Assembly (NCBI GenBank): GCA_028583405.1
Contig: CM053261.1
Coordinates: 15,306,783-15,370,782 of the forward strand
Source: Pogonophryne albipinna
Lineage: Eukaryota > Chordata > Actinopteri > Perciformes > Artedidraconidae
Length of the DNA stretch: 64,000 nt
Reading direction: 5' to 3'
How positions within the stretch are numbered: the stretch's first letter is position 1; each line of letters opens with the position of its first letter. The notes under the pieces are model-generated. The model worked only from the letters and a program-made list of their open reading frames with translations. It did not search any database and had not been told where the DNA came from. The position numbers were made by a program, and so were the translations under genes. Of the stretch, positions 13,914 to 28,100 are shown in pieces.

Positions 13914-15010
13914 CTTATGTATTTGATACCAGTCAGCAATGGTTGACACAGTAGGGGTTTCTTTCAGCGCAGTTGGGGAATTCTGCTTCAACAGTAGTGA
14001 AAGTCTATGGATTTCAACCCGCAACTGATTTTTTGGCAGTGGAAACACGTTATGAATGCAGCATTGACAGATAAATGCCTTTGAAGTTGATATGGTGAGT
14101 TTGTAAGCAGTATACATTTTTGATTTGGAGTCATGTTTCTAGCCACTTTGCGGGTAGTCCAATATTAATCACATTTGAGCTGTTTTTATTCTCCACTAAT
14201 TTCGGAGGTAATTATCTGGCTCTTAAACTGCGGATTGCTTCACTATGTTTATGAGCTTGCTTTGTCCATCAGCCATTTGCTGCTCATAGCTAGCATGCAT
14301 AGGTTTTATAATAACAACAAAAGCTGATTGATAGTGTATCAGCAATTCAAAGGATAATGGATTCATGTTTTTCCTATGCTGATATAATGGTGATTGTATT
14401 TATGTCTATCAGAACTAAGATGTGACAGTTGTTCGGCGCTGAATGTCTGCCCTGAGCTTGTGCTTGAGGACGTGAAGACTGCATTTGAAATCCTTGATGA
14501 CAAACCTGTTTTTCCACAAGAGTAGTTAATGTTATTGTTAGACTGTATATAAATGTATGTAATTATGGGTAAATTTATTTTATTTCAGGTACTGTTACAT
14601 TTCTGGTAGACCACATTTGTAATACAGATGCGTGCCAGCAAACAGTTTTTTTTTTTGCTGCAGTAAAAACAATTTTTTTTGAGAGGCTAAAGGCAACACA
14701 TTTTAATTAAAGCGAAAGATTTTATCTTCAACAATCATGTTTTGAATTTTGAAAATGATTACATCTATCTTATAAAAAGCAGAGCTGGGTCACTTGCTCT
14801 GTGTGTGTTTGGATGAGCGAGACAGGGTACCAGAGAGAGGGAAAGAACAAGAAGTAGCTTAAAAAAATGAGTTTTAGTATTTCAAAGCTGTCAGTTGCTG
14901 AGCAAAGCCTCGCCCGACAACGATTAGATAATGGGTAAACAAAAATGACCAATGTTTGTAAGATGCCTACCACCTATGGCCTCACTAACTTGTGCTTTCT
15001 AGACTAATAC

Positions 15011-15044
15011 GTGTGAGTGTGTGTGAGTGTGTTGGCGTGTGTAT
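15011..15044. repeat. imperfect GT microsatellite
   Basis: GTGTGAGTGTGTGTGAGTGT is followed by further GT units and a GTGTGTATAT end. Confidence 0.75.
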
Positions 15045-15845
15045 ATGTCCGTAAATGACAGTGTGAAACCAATTTCCCTGTCTTTAATGTTGATACGCCA
15101 CCAGATGGTGGGCTGACAAGCAAGAAATTAGACAGATGTATATCTTACCCTTGGCATCAGGCTGTTGAGGGGAAAATGAAAAATTATTGGGAGACAGACA
15201 GTGACAGACATGGTAGGAGAACTATGTAATCTTAGTATGATAATGCTTTTCATCAACATACTGTAGAACACATGGTATTCACATTAGAGTGCATTAACAT
15301 GATTGCAGTTTGCACAGTAATGTCTATGTGTTAAAGCAAGTGCAGTTCGGTGACAGACAGTATGGGGTGACAAACACACATCAGTCTTAGACATAGTTCA
15401 CCATTCTATTGTGATGGATAATTATGACAGCTATTATGGGGTCAGTTTTTGCTTTCCCCTGTACAATATGCTCAGCTGTAACTCTCACACTGAACAAATA
15501 GTCCGTTTATTTAAAAAAATGTATAAGAGACCTTTTGTTTACATCCTTGAGGAATAATGCATTTCAAATAACACAGAATTGGAGATTAGGGCTAATAAAT
15601 TATAATGGTTACTGAAATTGCCTTTTTCAATAAGTTGTATTTCAAAATTGCTGTGCTCCCTTTATGAGACGCAATATCATATTATAATATGTTTACTTTT
15701 TTCTCTCTGATTATCTCAGATACGTTTGCAAAGGATTTCCCACTCTGGGTAGTGGGCTCTGGGATAAGAAATCCGTTTTGATTTGTGTTTCTCTTGATTT
15801 GAGGCTGTTGGATCTTCAAAAAAGTAAACATTACTATGTTAGATG

Positions 15846-15883
15846 TTTATTACAATTTTATAATCTAACAAAATTGTAATAAA
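15846..15883. repeat. perfect 14-bp inverted repeat (hairpin)
   Basis: TTTATTACAATTTT at 15846-15859 is exactly complementary to 15870-15883, with a 10-base loop. The stem is AT-rich. Confidence 0.9.
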
Positions 15884-17535
15884 AAGGACAAACAGCCTCT
15901 TTGGTTAATTCAAACTAATTCCTCCTGGGTGTAGAAATGTCTCTTTTGTTGCTGATGGAATTAATGTGAACTGTAGGGCCTATGACAGTCCAATTTCACC
16001 CGAATCACAATAAATCAATGTTGTCTTGTTTAAGTGAAACAAGAAAATATTTTTCTTTACTACTACTTTATTGTGTTTGACACAAAAACTGTAAACGAGA
16101 CATTTTGTATCATCTCATTGCATTTTTCATCCAACATTTCTCATCTAACTGGGTCCAAGCCTTTCCCTTCTTTATTTCCTTCCAGCCAAGCAATGGACTT
16201 TGAAATGCACTTCATGGCCTTGCATAGAGTACATGTGCAGATTGATTACAGAGCTACACTTGCCTATCACACTCTACCATCTTGATGGCTGCTGACACTG
16301 CTGTTTCTCTTCCCTTTTTGTTTTGCTTATCACCGAATGAATTACTTCCTTCCAAAGGTTGTGTTGCACGATACATGATGAGTAAGAGTCTGTCCTCTGT
16401 CGCCAATCGACATCTTCCCTGGTGGCAAAGCAGGCATACGCACAAGCTCTGGCACATTTTTACATTAGTACTTGCACACAAATCACATCCTCCAATGGAT
16501 GTGCATAAACATGAGCAGCTTGCCACAACCAGTTTACAATTCATTCATTTTCTCTAAGAATTATTACTCCAAGTTGCGAGCGGACATACCCAGCTTTATG
16601 GATTAGAGACTGACCCTTGTAATCTGAATGACTTTCGGAGGCCAGTATGCAGCACTTGTGTGGCTCTGTCTTACATTTTCTCCGGCACACACCATAAGAG
16701 TGCTGTGCCCCAGATTATGAAAATTAAGTATAACGCAATAAAAATACAAGGAGCAATCAAAGGACTGAAGTGGGCCGAGGGGGATTTAGAGGATTTGGAT
16801 TATTAAGCAGAACACAACAGTGGATTCCCACTGGGCCCAGACTGTATCACAGCCCACAGCCCGAAATCACGGTTCTGGAACATCCTCTCTAATTGTCATC
16901 TGTCATCAAGAAAATCATTTAAGCAAGTAAATAAGGGATGATGCACATGAGATCCTAAGTTTCTTCTGTTTTTGCATTTTCTGTTTGCAACCAAAAGCAC
17001 ACATACTATTCCCCAAGACCCAAATGTTGGAAAAATAACTTGTTCTTGTCTGGGAAAACTTTGTTTTTTCAAAATGCAAAATTCATCCTGGTGACATAAA
17101 TACAATGCAGCTGCAGTATATCAGGAATGTGTGGGTGTTGTTCTGGACTGTGTTTGTGTGGCTGTGTTAAAACACAATTACACTGCTAACGTCTTCATAC
17201 TGTATATAAAGAAGAATGCTGATCCTGTCATCGAACAAATTGAGTGTCTATCTACAGGGTTTTTTTCTTCAAAGAAATTGGTAATATACTCCTTTCTTAC
17301 CAGTGGAAGAGTACAGTTTATTTTGTTGTTGTGCCACATTGTAGGGCCTGGTTAATTATCTCTAATTTCTTATTAAGTCTTTCTTTCAAACTCCTAAGCG
17401 AGTGTTGTTGATGGTTTGGGTCGGTGGATAGACTAACAGATCGTTTTGATGAGTGACAAAGCTCTGTATTAGCTTGTCTTTGTTGCTTAGATGAATCTTC
17501 AGTTGCTTATTAAGCCAGCAACGTTTATTTGACCT

Positions 17536-17576
17536 CATGCATCCAATAACCTTTTCTAAATGTTATTAGATGCATG
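17536..17576. repeat. 15-bp inverted repeat with one mismatch
   Basis: CATGCATCCAATAAC at 17536-17550 pairs with GTTATTAGATGCATG at 17562-17576, 14 of 15 positions, with an 11-base loop. Confidence 0.85.
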
Positions 17577-20500
17577 ATTGGATGTCCTTAAATTAGAATA
17601 TAAATAATTGTCACAGTTTGATTGGAAGTGGCATAGTTGATCTACTCTGTATAAAACAGAAAACTGCATGTGATGTGCACTTTATTTATCCAACAACGTG
17701 TGCCATTACTGTCCATGTTTCTTTAGCACAAACTCCAATTCACTTGTACAGTTGACCTTCATGGTGTACATGTCTTTAGTTTACCACCAATTATAAAACA
17801 TCTCATTAGGATCTTGAGGCTGAGAGACCATTTGTTGTTCCTTAAATGAAGAGAGTTTGGTGTTCAGTTGTAAATATGGGAGGCAAAGGTCTGCTCATGA
17901 CAGAGGAAACAAATGCTATTACTGAACCAAACAAAGCCATGCAAAAGTTATTATCCAGAGTGATTGTATAATAGACTTACTTTAACTTGAAGTGTTGTGA
18001 ATTACCAGGGATAATTGCAGGCCTCTTAGTACATCAATTGTTAGATAGTACTTTCTCTTGATTGAGAATAAAAGGATGTAATCACTTTCCTCATCAATAA
18101 TGTCCAATTCATTAAACGTTGAGTGTTATGTGAAATAACATTCAACTCAATAGAAAACAAAGAACTACGTATTTTCAATGAACTAACCTATTTCTATAAT
18201 GCATGAAATAACTATCTAAAGGCTCTCCATATGTTATATTAGCAATTGGGAGCACTGTGAGAATTGAGAAGGAAACATTGTATGTGTTGGATATCATCCT
18301 CGGATATCTCTGCACAATAAGACCTCTTTTCATCAAGTTCATTAAAATGATCACAGCATATGGAGCTCTCATTATTTCTATAATTCCTGCAACTTTTCAT
18401 GGGAGCAGTCTGTCTTCACTCGTGCTTTTTTTCGATACGTACTGTGAGGAGTATATTTCTCTGAAAGACAACCTCTTTATTATACTGTTTCCCCAAGTTG
18501 CCTTTGAACTTGAAAGACTGAGAAGAATAAAAAAGTGGTTTGAAGATACGGAAAACAAGGGATGAAGGCAACAAGATGAGTGAGTTGGACAGGGAAGAAT
18601 TCTGTAAGCTTGAACTGTCTTCATTACACATTGCCTCTGCTCAGCCTTCCTATTATGCCCATCACCTGCCTTTCTCTTAATGACTTGCTATTTCCGGATA
18701 CATAGAAATGAGGAGAAGGCTCGTGAGTAATTCTCAAAGCCTGATGGTGGGAGATCTCTGAGGACATTTTTTTTCTGCCTTGTTCATATCGTATAACATG
18801 TGGCTAGAGTTACTGAATGTCACATCCCATTAGTGAGACAATGGAAGACATTTAGAAGAAACCATGTAATGTAGCATTATATAGAATTCCTTTTTGAATA
18901 TTTAAAGTAGTATCCATTGGCAACAGCTAGATGTGTCTGTGGAAGCCAATTGTAATGTGACTTGTTTTAAATAACACTGAGAAAATTATAAACTTTTGGG
19001 CCTTTCTAATTATAACTGTGGCAATCTCGAGTGTGCAACTCAGGCAACGCTGCATGGACAATCTGTCATGCTTGCTTGTGGCAAATGCAAATGAGATGTA
19101 AACTGCTTCAAACTTGGCGACTGCAGTCGACAAAAATCTGGGTCATATTGTTTACACGTATATGTTTTCCTTATTTATCATGAGACACACATGACTGGAC
19201 TGTGAAATGAGAAATGGGATAGTATGGATTTAGCTACCACACTACCATCACCCACAGCACTGCAGCATCATCAGGAAATATGCATATTGAGCGCTGGTGT
19301 AAATCAGAGTAACTCTATGCATAGGTGACCTTGCGATGGATGCAGTAAGCACTCTCCCCAGGAGGAATGCATACTCACGCACTTCATGCATGACTGAATA
19401 TACAGTGCACACCCCACATGCACACTGTGACAGGATAGCATGCAAACACGTATACACAGAGTCGATTCATAATCGTACTTCTTCCTGTATTATCACACTT
19501 TCCCACAAGAAGGCAGTCACTCGTAAAAAATGATTTTTTTTTCCATTAAAACACTCCATTGGGTATCTTATTTTCATTCCTAAATGACCCTCCCTCCCCA
19601 CTGGAGTCCTAGCTTGCAGCAATCAGGTTCAGTGACACAAAGACAAACAACCACATACCATTTATTTCTATCAGCTAGGTTTGTTATTGGTCACAGCGGG
19701 AAGAGACCTCTCTTTGTACTAACTACATTTTTTTTTTTAAAGAACCCCACTGATGTACGATATGGAGAAGCTTGTCTCTTGTCCTTTTTTCCACGAAATG
19801 ACTAAATTATGGCAGAGGGATAACATTGCTACACCAGTGGGAAAGGCATCAGAGCCCTGTGCAGCTCAGTGTAGCTGGAAAGAAGTGACAATGATGATTA
19901 ATACAGACGCTGGCACAAGAGGACACTGGATAATGATTTATGAATCAGTAAAGAAGGGATAATACCCCTATGTCGAATGGCTTCTGTGATATTTCTCCAA
20001 TTTAATAAAAGAGTGGAATGCATTCATGTGGATACATGATGTACAACAGCCAACTGTATGAACTCATCAAATGATAACCTCTGGCTGGTTTGTTCAGTAC
20101 AGTAGCCATAATGTTTGCTTTTTTGTATGTCTATACATGTTTGCTTGGAGGCATTCCTTAAAATTCAGATACAAATGTAAAGAGGCAAGGTAAGAGACTC
20201 TATTGTGTCATTATACAATTGTGTTATTTACCTTTTGACATTTGTGGTTCTTCACTTTGTCTTACCTTGTGACTTAGAAAAGCTGGACACTCACAGAAAG
20301 TGTTTAAAATAGTGGGAGGATGAAGCAGAGCGCCGTGAAAGAAGGCAGTTGGCCTCGTGGATTTAAGAAAATATTAAGGTTGAAGATGAATGTGAAGGAA
20401 AGAAGGCTTTCAATGCTCGGTGAGATGTACAGTGTCTAAATTGTTTAAAGTTAAACGTAATTAAACTCCATGACATTTATGAGAGGGACTGCTCGAAAGT

Positions 20501-20844
20501 AGGATATTTGGGATATCCGTCGTAGCCAGGGTTTACGATCAGTTTTTGGGTGATTTGTACTGAGGAACAAATATCACATCACCGACGGGTGAAAAATAGT
20601 GTTTTGGTAACACGGGGTGTTCAGGTAACACTTAAAGACTTTGTTATGGAACGCAAAGCAGAGTAGGGGGCTAGTACACCCTCCTGAGGGTCCGATTGTG
20701 GATGTCATGCGATCAAAACATGGTGAAAACAGTCTGTCTAAATTATAAATCTGGACGGAAATGTTCGGATTTCCAAAGGGAGGTTCTTTGAGTAAATAAA
20801 AAATCAAGAACCTAAAGAATTGAACTATTCATATCTTAGACTGC

Positions 20845-21052
20845 ACTGTAACTTTTATCTTTTAATGTTTATTTTATTAGCTTTTCTTTTTAATGACTCA
20901 TTTTAAATGCCATTTTCTTAATGTCTTTCTTTTAATGTTTCTTTTATTATCTTTTACTGTTTTTAAATGCCTTTGTCTGAATGTCTTTCATTTTTGTAAA
21001 GCACCTTGAATTGCCTGGTGCTGAAATTGCCTTGCCTTGTCTTACCTTGTGT
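20845..21052 (+). mobile_element. LINE 3' end (L2/Rex-like), degraded
   Basis: T-rich sequence with recurring TTTTAATG/TTTAAATGCC leads into TGTAAAGCACCTTGAATTGC and a terminal TTGCCTTGCCTTG-like repeat. The same layout (GTAAAGCACTTTGAATTG, then CTTGCCTTGCC) ends the element at 61.7-62.1 kb, where RT-like coding sequence is still visible. Only the 3' untranslated end is present here. Confidence 0.65.
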
Positions 21053-21825
21053 GCGGTCTAGAGACACAGCTGTGGTTACGGTTCTTTTTTTTTAACTGCG
21101 CAAGGTAAATAACAAAGCTAAGATTTTGCTGCAAGGCGCCAGCAGCACTGTGGGGAGATGTCTTGGTTTTGATTAACGTTCACATGTAGCTAAGACTTCT
21201 TAAGCAGTGCAACGGCTCAGGGAGACGGAACGGGGTATCAGGGATGAAAGGTTTGATAACTTCAGACAGCCACTATGCACGTAGTCTATCAGCCCACACA
21301 TTTAGTGGCAAGCAATTGGATAGATTTATCCGGCACAAAGGACACGCACACATGGGGGATAGCTATTCCTCACTGTTCAAAGCTGTCTATTATTTGACAC
21401 TTCCTTTATTACTGATATGTATTAGTTATGCATTTTATTAACAATACAACCTGTGTTCCTTAGGGACCAATTTGATACGTAACCTTAAAAGCACTCTATA
21501 AATGTATTTTCACTTTTCCAAACCATTTCAGCTTGCACAGCATGAGCAACCTGTAGGAGTCCAATAACAATCAAATCATTGTTTGTATTTCTCGCTGATG
21601 AAAAGACGACTGAGTTTATAATGAGAAAGCTTGGCATTACTGCCTGCGCAGATGTCTGATGTCATCAAAGACTGATTGTTATATGTCCTGCTGGCTGCCC
21701 TGATGTTCTCACACTGTTCTGCTGCCTCATTAGTAGTCTGATAATGACACAGTTAATCAAATAATACTTGCATTTTACAAAGCATAAATGTTGTTGTTGA
21801 TATACTGCAGAAACAATATTTAAAT

Positions 21826-22350
21826 CTAAAGGGGCATTATATAGAATTGTATTCTACATTTCTTGGTTTCATGATGGTGCCCCCTATTAGTCTATTTACT
21901 CGTTACAATACCAATCCATAGAAGAAGAAAACCCACAGTGGCTTGTTTGTATATTTTTTAACCATCACAGTAATGTCAGCGTAGTATAGTCAGATAGTAA
22001 CTCTATCATAGACAGAGCAGACACTATATAAACATTAGCTTTACTCCAGAGTTATTATTTATGTTGACATACACCTTAGCTTGTTAACAAAGTGACCAAA
22101 TAAACATGTATCAAGGTCAATTGCTAACATCAGTTGCAGGCTATAGCTGCTGAGTTGCAACATATTAAACAGCATGTATGTGTACCCGCTAATGACTCTA
22201 GTTTGATGCTGGTGTGCTCCGGTGGTCCTTACTATACAATACCACTCAACAACACACTGCACTCTATTCAAATGTACAATGCTATACAGTATGTGAATAT
22301 CAGAACATATCCACCGAAACCAAATGTTACATTTTCTCGGAGGAGGTAAC
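21826..22350. repeat. possible interspersed repeat, unclassified
   Basis: The stretch starts with AAAGGGGCATTATATAGAAT and contains GATGGTGCCCCCTATTAG, wording I associate with dispersed fish repeats. I found no matching second end or target duplication, so the limits are guesses. Confidence 0.3.
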
Positions 22351-24718
22351 ACATTTTACTATTTTGTTTTAGCATTAGGACTCCTGCTGTCTATCTAAAA
22401 TGTTCCGTGACACCAGGCGACGAGCCAAACAAAGGTTGGCGGCTTATCATTTGGGACATTTTGTTAAAGGAAGCAGGCATCCACCAGCTTGAACCTGACA
22501 TCTGCACAATAGGCAGCAATCTCTTTTCTCTTTCTAAATCAAAATGAAATGCATTTGTGGTAAGTGTATTGCTGTGTTTTTATATTGCACTAATGGACCT
22601 TAACAACTTGGAACAAACCAACCTCGGGAGCTTTCCTTAAGAAGCGCTGAAAGACATTTGTAGGGAACACAATTTAGGTTTTTTTATTGAAGCAATATGT
22701 GTTAAGTTCTCACATCAAGCTGTGAAGGTGCTTTCATTATCAGTGTGTCGTCATTATCACTTAAATGATCAAGCCAGTTGGATTTTTAATTGTGATTCGT
22801 CTACATGTTAAACTTTCTTTTTGTGAATCTTTCAAAAATATTATGTTTAAGTCAAAACAGGGTTAATATTAATAAAACGTATTTGTAATATATGGCAAAG
22901 ACTCTGATGTACCCTGGTGTTTGCCTCAGGCTGATAATTATCATTGCTGGAAATACATCTTTGATGGAAGACAACATACATATTTGTATATATGTATCTA
23001 GTGTCAGGAGATCAAATATAAGATAATCAGCTTGCATCAGTAAGTTTGCATTACGCCATACTGCAATCACGTGCTTATTAATGTATGGGCATACAGAAAT
23101 ACTGAATGAAAGAAGACTCTTCCCTTATTGACGCTTAGGAAATCAAGTAAAAGAGAAACTGATTTAGCACGCTATCATACTTGTACAATGCTCTTTAAAT
23201 ATAGTTTGAATTGAAGATTATTTTTGTTCTTCATCATGATTTAAAGAAAAGTCAATGAAGCACGTGTGTTTTAACATTTTGTCTGCAAAACACAAACCAA
23301 GTGGCTGAACACGTACAAAGTGTTAGAAAGCTGGTAAATGAACTTATCATGAGGCCAACATTGCACTTGCCACACAATATGTTCCATTGGAACAAAATAG
23401 ACACGACTTCAAACCTGCTTACTTGCAGACAGGAAATGTCTGAAACATTTCGGCTCTATTGACACATGTTTTTTATCCTGATTGTAAGTTTGCACTCCAA
23501 AGCAGGTCTCACAGCCATACTGAATCAATATTGGAGGAGCAAAGCCCTTGTTCTCTGTGTTTATAGATCCGTTCCTTCTGCAGGACTCTGCTTCCTCTGC
23601 ACATTCTGATCACTGTCTGTCTGCTGTCGACGTGACTGGAGAACTGCAATTTAGGCTGCCTTTATTTATAGACTATGGCTACGATAAAGTCCAGCCTTGT
23701 CCATTTTTGGTTGACAGTCATGGAGATTTTTAAAGATTATTTACAAACATGTAACCAAATTCAACGTATTCATTATTGTATTATAACACTCGCAGCACAT
23801 TTGAAATTGATTGAAATGCTTCTGACTTTAATCTTGGCAATGTTTAATGTTATTACAATTATCACGATGGTGCTATCTGAAGACATCATGATTACACAGT
23901 AGGTGCAGATGTACTAAGGACCTGTCATTTGAAAAATGTAATATATTTATAATGTGCTGCACAATTATGTGGTAATATGCGTTCCTGAAAATCATCTACA
24001 GTAGTACTGACCTTTGCAGAATCTTCCTTTATGCACATCAAAATACTAACTGATAGCCATGCATATAGCTCTCAAGTTTTATGAAATGCAAATTATAGCG
24101 TTGAAAACAGGCGACAGTTTTCTTTTGAGAGAAGGTGCCCAGGCTATTAGGAAACTGCTGCTGCTTTTAAATGAGATGAGAAAACTAAATGTGATTGCCC
24201 ATTACTGAAGGCTAGGCCAACTCAATCATCTGATAATTCCTCAACAATGTATTCTTCCCATTTCATCGTTCACTGCATTTTCCACATTACGATTCTTCCC
24301 ATAGTCGAGAACAATTGCAAGAAATGTTGGTCATATCTAAGTTTGCACTGAGACATCGTGAACAGGCACATTTCATATTGAGCCTTTGATGTGTTTGTAA
24401 AATAAACATATTCATATTCACCTATCAATAATGGCTCCATAGTTTGCATTATGTTAAATGTCAAATGTATCTAGAAATATGCATCATGTAAGCACAATAT
24501 AAACTGAAAAAAACAACTCCATTTTACATAGGCCATAGAATGAATGTAAATATATATTAAGAATACAGAGTACAGCTGCTGTACTGTAAACAATGGAAAC
24601 ACCTGAGCGCTACACTGTAAGTGCACCGTCATTAGCACTATCCCTAATGTATACCCTATGTGTACAGGGCCATGTTTGAAGTACTTAATAGAGCAAACCT
24701 ATTACACTGCTATATGGA

Positions 24719-24914
24719 GGTGTGTGGCGCAGTGGAATAGTGCGTTGGTGTTCAGATCGGGGGGGCACAGGTTCAAACCCCTCTGCAGTCAGCATGTCGC
24801 TGAGTCCCTGGGCAAGACACTTCACCCCAAATTTTTTCTGTGGGGATTGTCGACAGTATTGAGTATGTAAATCGCTTTGGATAAAAGCGTCTAACAAGTA
24901 ACATGTAATGTAAT
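24719..24914 (+). mobile_element. tRNA-derived SINE, copy 1
   Basis: The tRNA-like head has an A box at 24725-24736 (GGCGCAGTGGAA) and a B box GGTTCAAACCC at 24770-24780. The body contains GGGCAAGACACTTCACCCC. The tail region has AAATCGCTTTGGATAAAAGC and ends in ACATGTAATGTAAT. The layout is that of a teleost tRNA-derived SINE. The head lacks tRNA folding beyond the boxes, so it is not a functional tRNA gene. It is inserted antisense to brinp1. Confidence 0.85.
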
Positions 24915-25150
24915 TTCCTCCTGTTAGGACTCATCTTCAATCCCAAACAAGTCATTACTAACCTTAGGAGGGTGCTACACTCGATAGATGTAGTCTAAAT
25001 CATAAACTAACTTGAATAAATGTACTTTATCACCGATTCACCCCTAGCCCTTTTACCAAACTCAGACAAAGGGTCACCTCTTGACATATGCTTCAGGTCC
25101 ATCGGTCTAGATAAGCGGACATGCAGTCCACTCCGCTTTGGACTAACTTT

Positions 25151-25190
25151 GTGTACGTGTGTGTCCTTGTGTATGTGTATGTGAGTGTGC
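25151..25190. repeat. imperfect GT microsatellite
   Basis: GTGTACGTGTGTGTCCTTGT is followed by GTATGTGTATGTGAGTGTGC. Confidence 0.7.
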
Positions 25191-28100
25191 TGTATGGATA
25201 CTCTCTCCTCTCAACACCTCCTGCCTTGCTTTCCTCAGATACTGACTCAGCAGCGACTGTCAGGTCTGCTTAATTTTGTAATGGTTGACTTCCTGCTACT
25301 TGGAGTCTCATCTGCCAGAGCCCCTTAATCCGCTTGTCACTCACAACGACAAAAAGCTAGGAAGGTACTCCTTGAATTAAGACAAGGAAGTGGAGCATTG
25401 GTGGGTGAATGTTTTTCTGCAGGTGCGCAGATGCAGGTGCATGGCATCAGCTGCGGGGTTTCAGCGTTATGTAAAATGTCAACCATATTCCAAGAATATG
25501 CCTAAAAGAAGCACTTATTTAATCCATGTAAGCAATGTCTTGTATGATAATAGCCAGATAAGGTTATGAATAAAGAGGTTGCGACATTTAAGCGATGGTT
25601 CTGTTCTCCGGCATGTTATAGCTGAATGGAATTAAAAATGCATTTACTCAATGCTACTTTAGCCAGACCCACAGGCGAGACGGGCATAAGGCGTGCAGCT
25701 GTTGCTTGGGATGAAGACATGGAAAGAGGATTGGCAGAATGGGCAGTCCTGAGGAGGTTTGGTGATGTAGAGAGGAGAGATGTGTTTTATTAGTTTTCAT
25801 GGATCTCTATATTCCGTCTGTGTCTAATTATGCCTCCAGGTTGCCAACACTACTGCTGATCTGCTATGAGAAAAACTAGCAGTTTTTTCAGACACCAATA
25901 CAATAAGCAAACATATTGGCTGCTTATTCTGCAACCGCCTATAGTGCTGAATGAGCATGATTTTAAAAAGCTCGCCCCAATGGATTAGATTTCGGTTCAG
26001 GCATTTTGCTGAGGGATTTTTTTCTCAAATTAGTAAAACTTAAAGTTATCATTTCTGTAGTCCCAAGACATCTGAATTCAATCAAATGGAATATAAGAAC
26101 TTCAAACAGCCATCATGGTTGAATAATTCAACCCATTAATCTAAGCCTCAGATGAGACTTTACTGGCATCGTTGCCATAGTCAGATTAAAATGGATAGTG
26201 ATGCTAATAGTGGGATTAATTGCATTTTTACCCTTGTTGATATACTTTTATTGTAAAATTGCATTTTTAAGGCTCTAAATATGGGATTCAACTAGTTAAT
26301 CAGAAGTATAAATGTGTGCTTTATTGGAACCCACACTATCAGGAGTCCCCAGATAAATAAAAAACAAATCCTTAAAACACATGTCTCTTCAAATAATCCC
26401 AAATAGCTAAATCTCTCAGTAAATCTGATTTGAATATTAAAGTAACACGTGTTAAGGATTAAGGTATATACAATCATGTGACATTCCAAGTTCTATAAGG
26501 TGCAGCCTATTTTCCAAACTGCTATCTGCTAAGCAATGTGTTATTTCAGACCCAGAGAAGTCTAAATAATTATGCTCACCAGAGCTTGAAATTAACACGA
26601 GATAACTCACTCAGTCTAGGTTCAATTTGACTGTGGCAGGTAACACCTACAACACAACCTGCAGGCTTTGTTAGCTGAGGATTTCTGACCCTGTTTCCAT
26701 ATCAACACAGTACTTCTCTGCTACTGAGGCTTCAACTGTGTGTGCGTTAATGTATTCTCTCCCACCTACTCATTTGAAAATATATACATTAGTTGATAAA
26801 GTGGTATGTTTTCCATTCTTTCATCCCCAGTGCAGTAGTTGTTTTATTGTAGCAGAAGGGCACACGAACACATTGTAGTCAGGATTGCAAATGTTAAAAG
26901 AGAGGCTGAATGACATTTGCATAATTGTTTTGATTTTCTCCCAATGCACTTGTAGACATAGCCCTTTTTCTTTATCTGTGATGTGATGTATGTTATGTAT
27001 TTACTTATAAGTGAACATACTTGGGTGGAATAAATTCTCGAAATACACTGATGCATTTTGATAATCAACGCTTGGTTTCTCTGGGTTATCCGGGTCCACA
27101 CAGCTATACTGGGAGCGAACAGTCTATGCTGCTGAACTGCTGATTTGTTAATCAAGTTTACATCTTCAGACATTCCTCAAGCCATGTTGCATGTTCAGGT
27201 TGGCTCTGACTTTATTTTTGTAGTTTCTGGGTATGTATTGCTTTGCAAACTACTTGAATATCAGCAAGGACATAGCAGTATTGTCCTGAGCAGTATTATT
27301 TATTGGTATACGGGTATATTCATGTTAAATATTTGTATACCAAAATCAAGCACAATTTCTGGGAAAATGCCGCTCTCATATTGATTATTATCCAAGCTGA
27401 TGCCACCTCCCTTTTAGCCTGAGACTAGAAAAAACATTTGGGCTACCTACTGAACATTGCTCAGGAGAAAGATTTTTTTTTAAACTCTGATTTGATGTGG
27501 CTTAACTTGATATAATGTCTACTTCACAGTTGCTTTCACCAGCCCTGTCTCCTCAATGTCCCTGGATGAATGAGCATGTGAATGACCAGAGCCAGCAAGC
27601 AGTTGCAGGCAGTGCACTCACACAATCTGAACAACAGGCATCCAGAAAGAGGTGACTGTCTTCAGCTTCAAAATAAAGGTTATTTTTTCAAAAGGCAAAA
27701 TCTTTGTACCCTGTCCCTGTTTTTTACGCTTATGGAAAACCTATTTTAAGCAGCTTGGTAACATTTATATTGGTTCAGTTTAAAACCGTGTTCATCTGAC
27801 CCTAAAATGTAATTATTATGCATACAGGAAGTATGTGATTAGAATCAGACCGCTATTTCAGCTACATGTATTTAAATGAAAGTATTACATTACATCGGCT
27901 CCCATCCCGCACTCACACTGTGGTGGTTTCCTTTTGTGAACACCTACTCTCCTTTATATGTACCTTTGTGCAATATGTTAATTATGTAAGCTTGTGTATT
28001 AAAACTAGCTTATCTGTATAAAGCTACCGCACAGCTTATGGTGATGTTATCTCATTTAGATACACTTTCTAGATATTTTTGTTTTTCAGTTACATTTATT

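Noticed and set aside
24719..24790. Possible tRNA gene (A and B boxes)
   Set aside because: No proper acceptor or anticodon stem; the SINE body and tail follow directly, so it is a SINE head.
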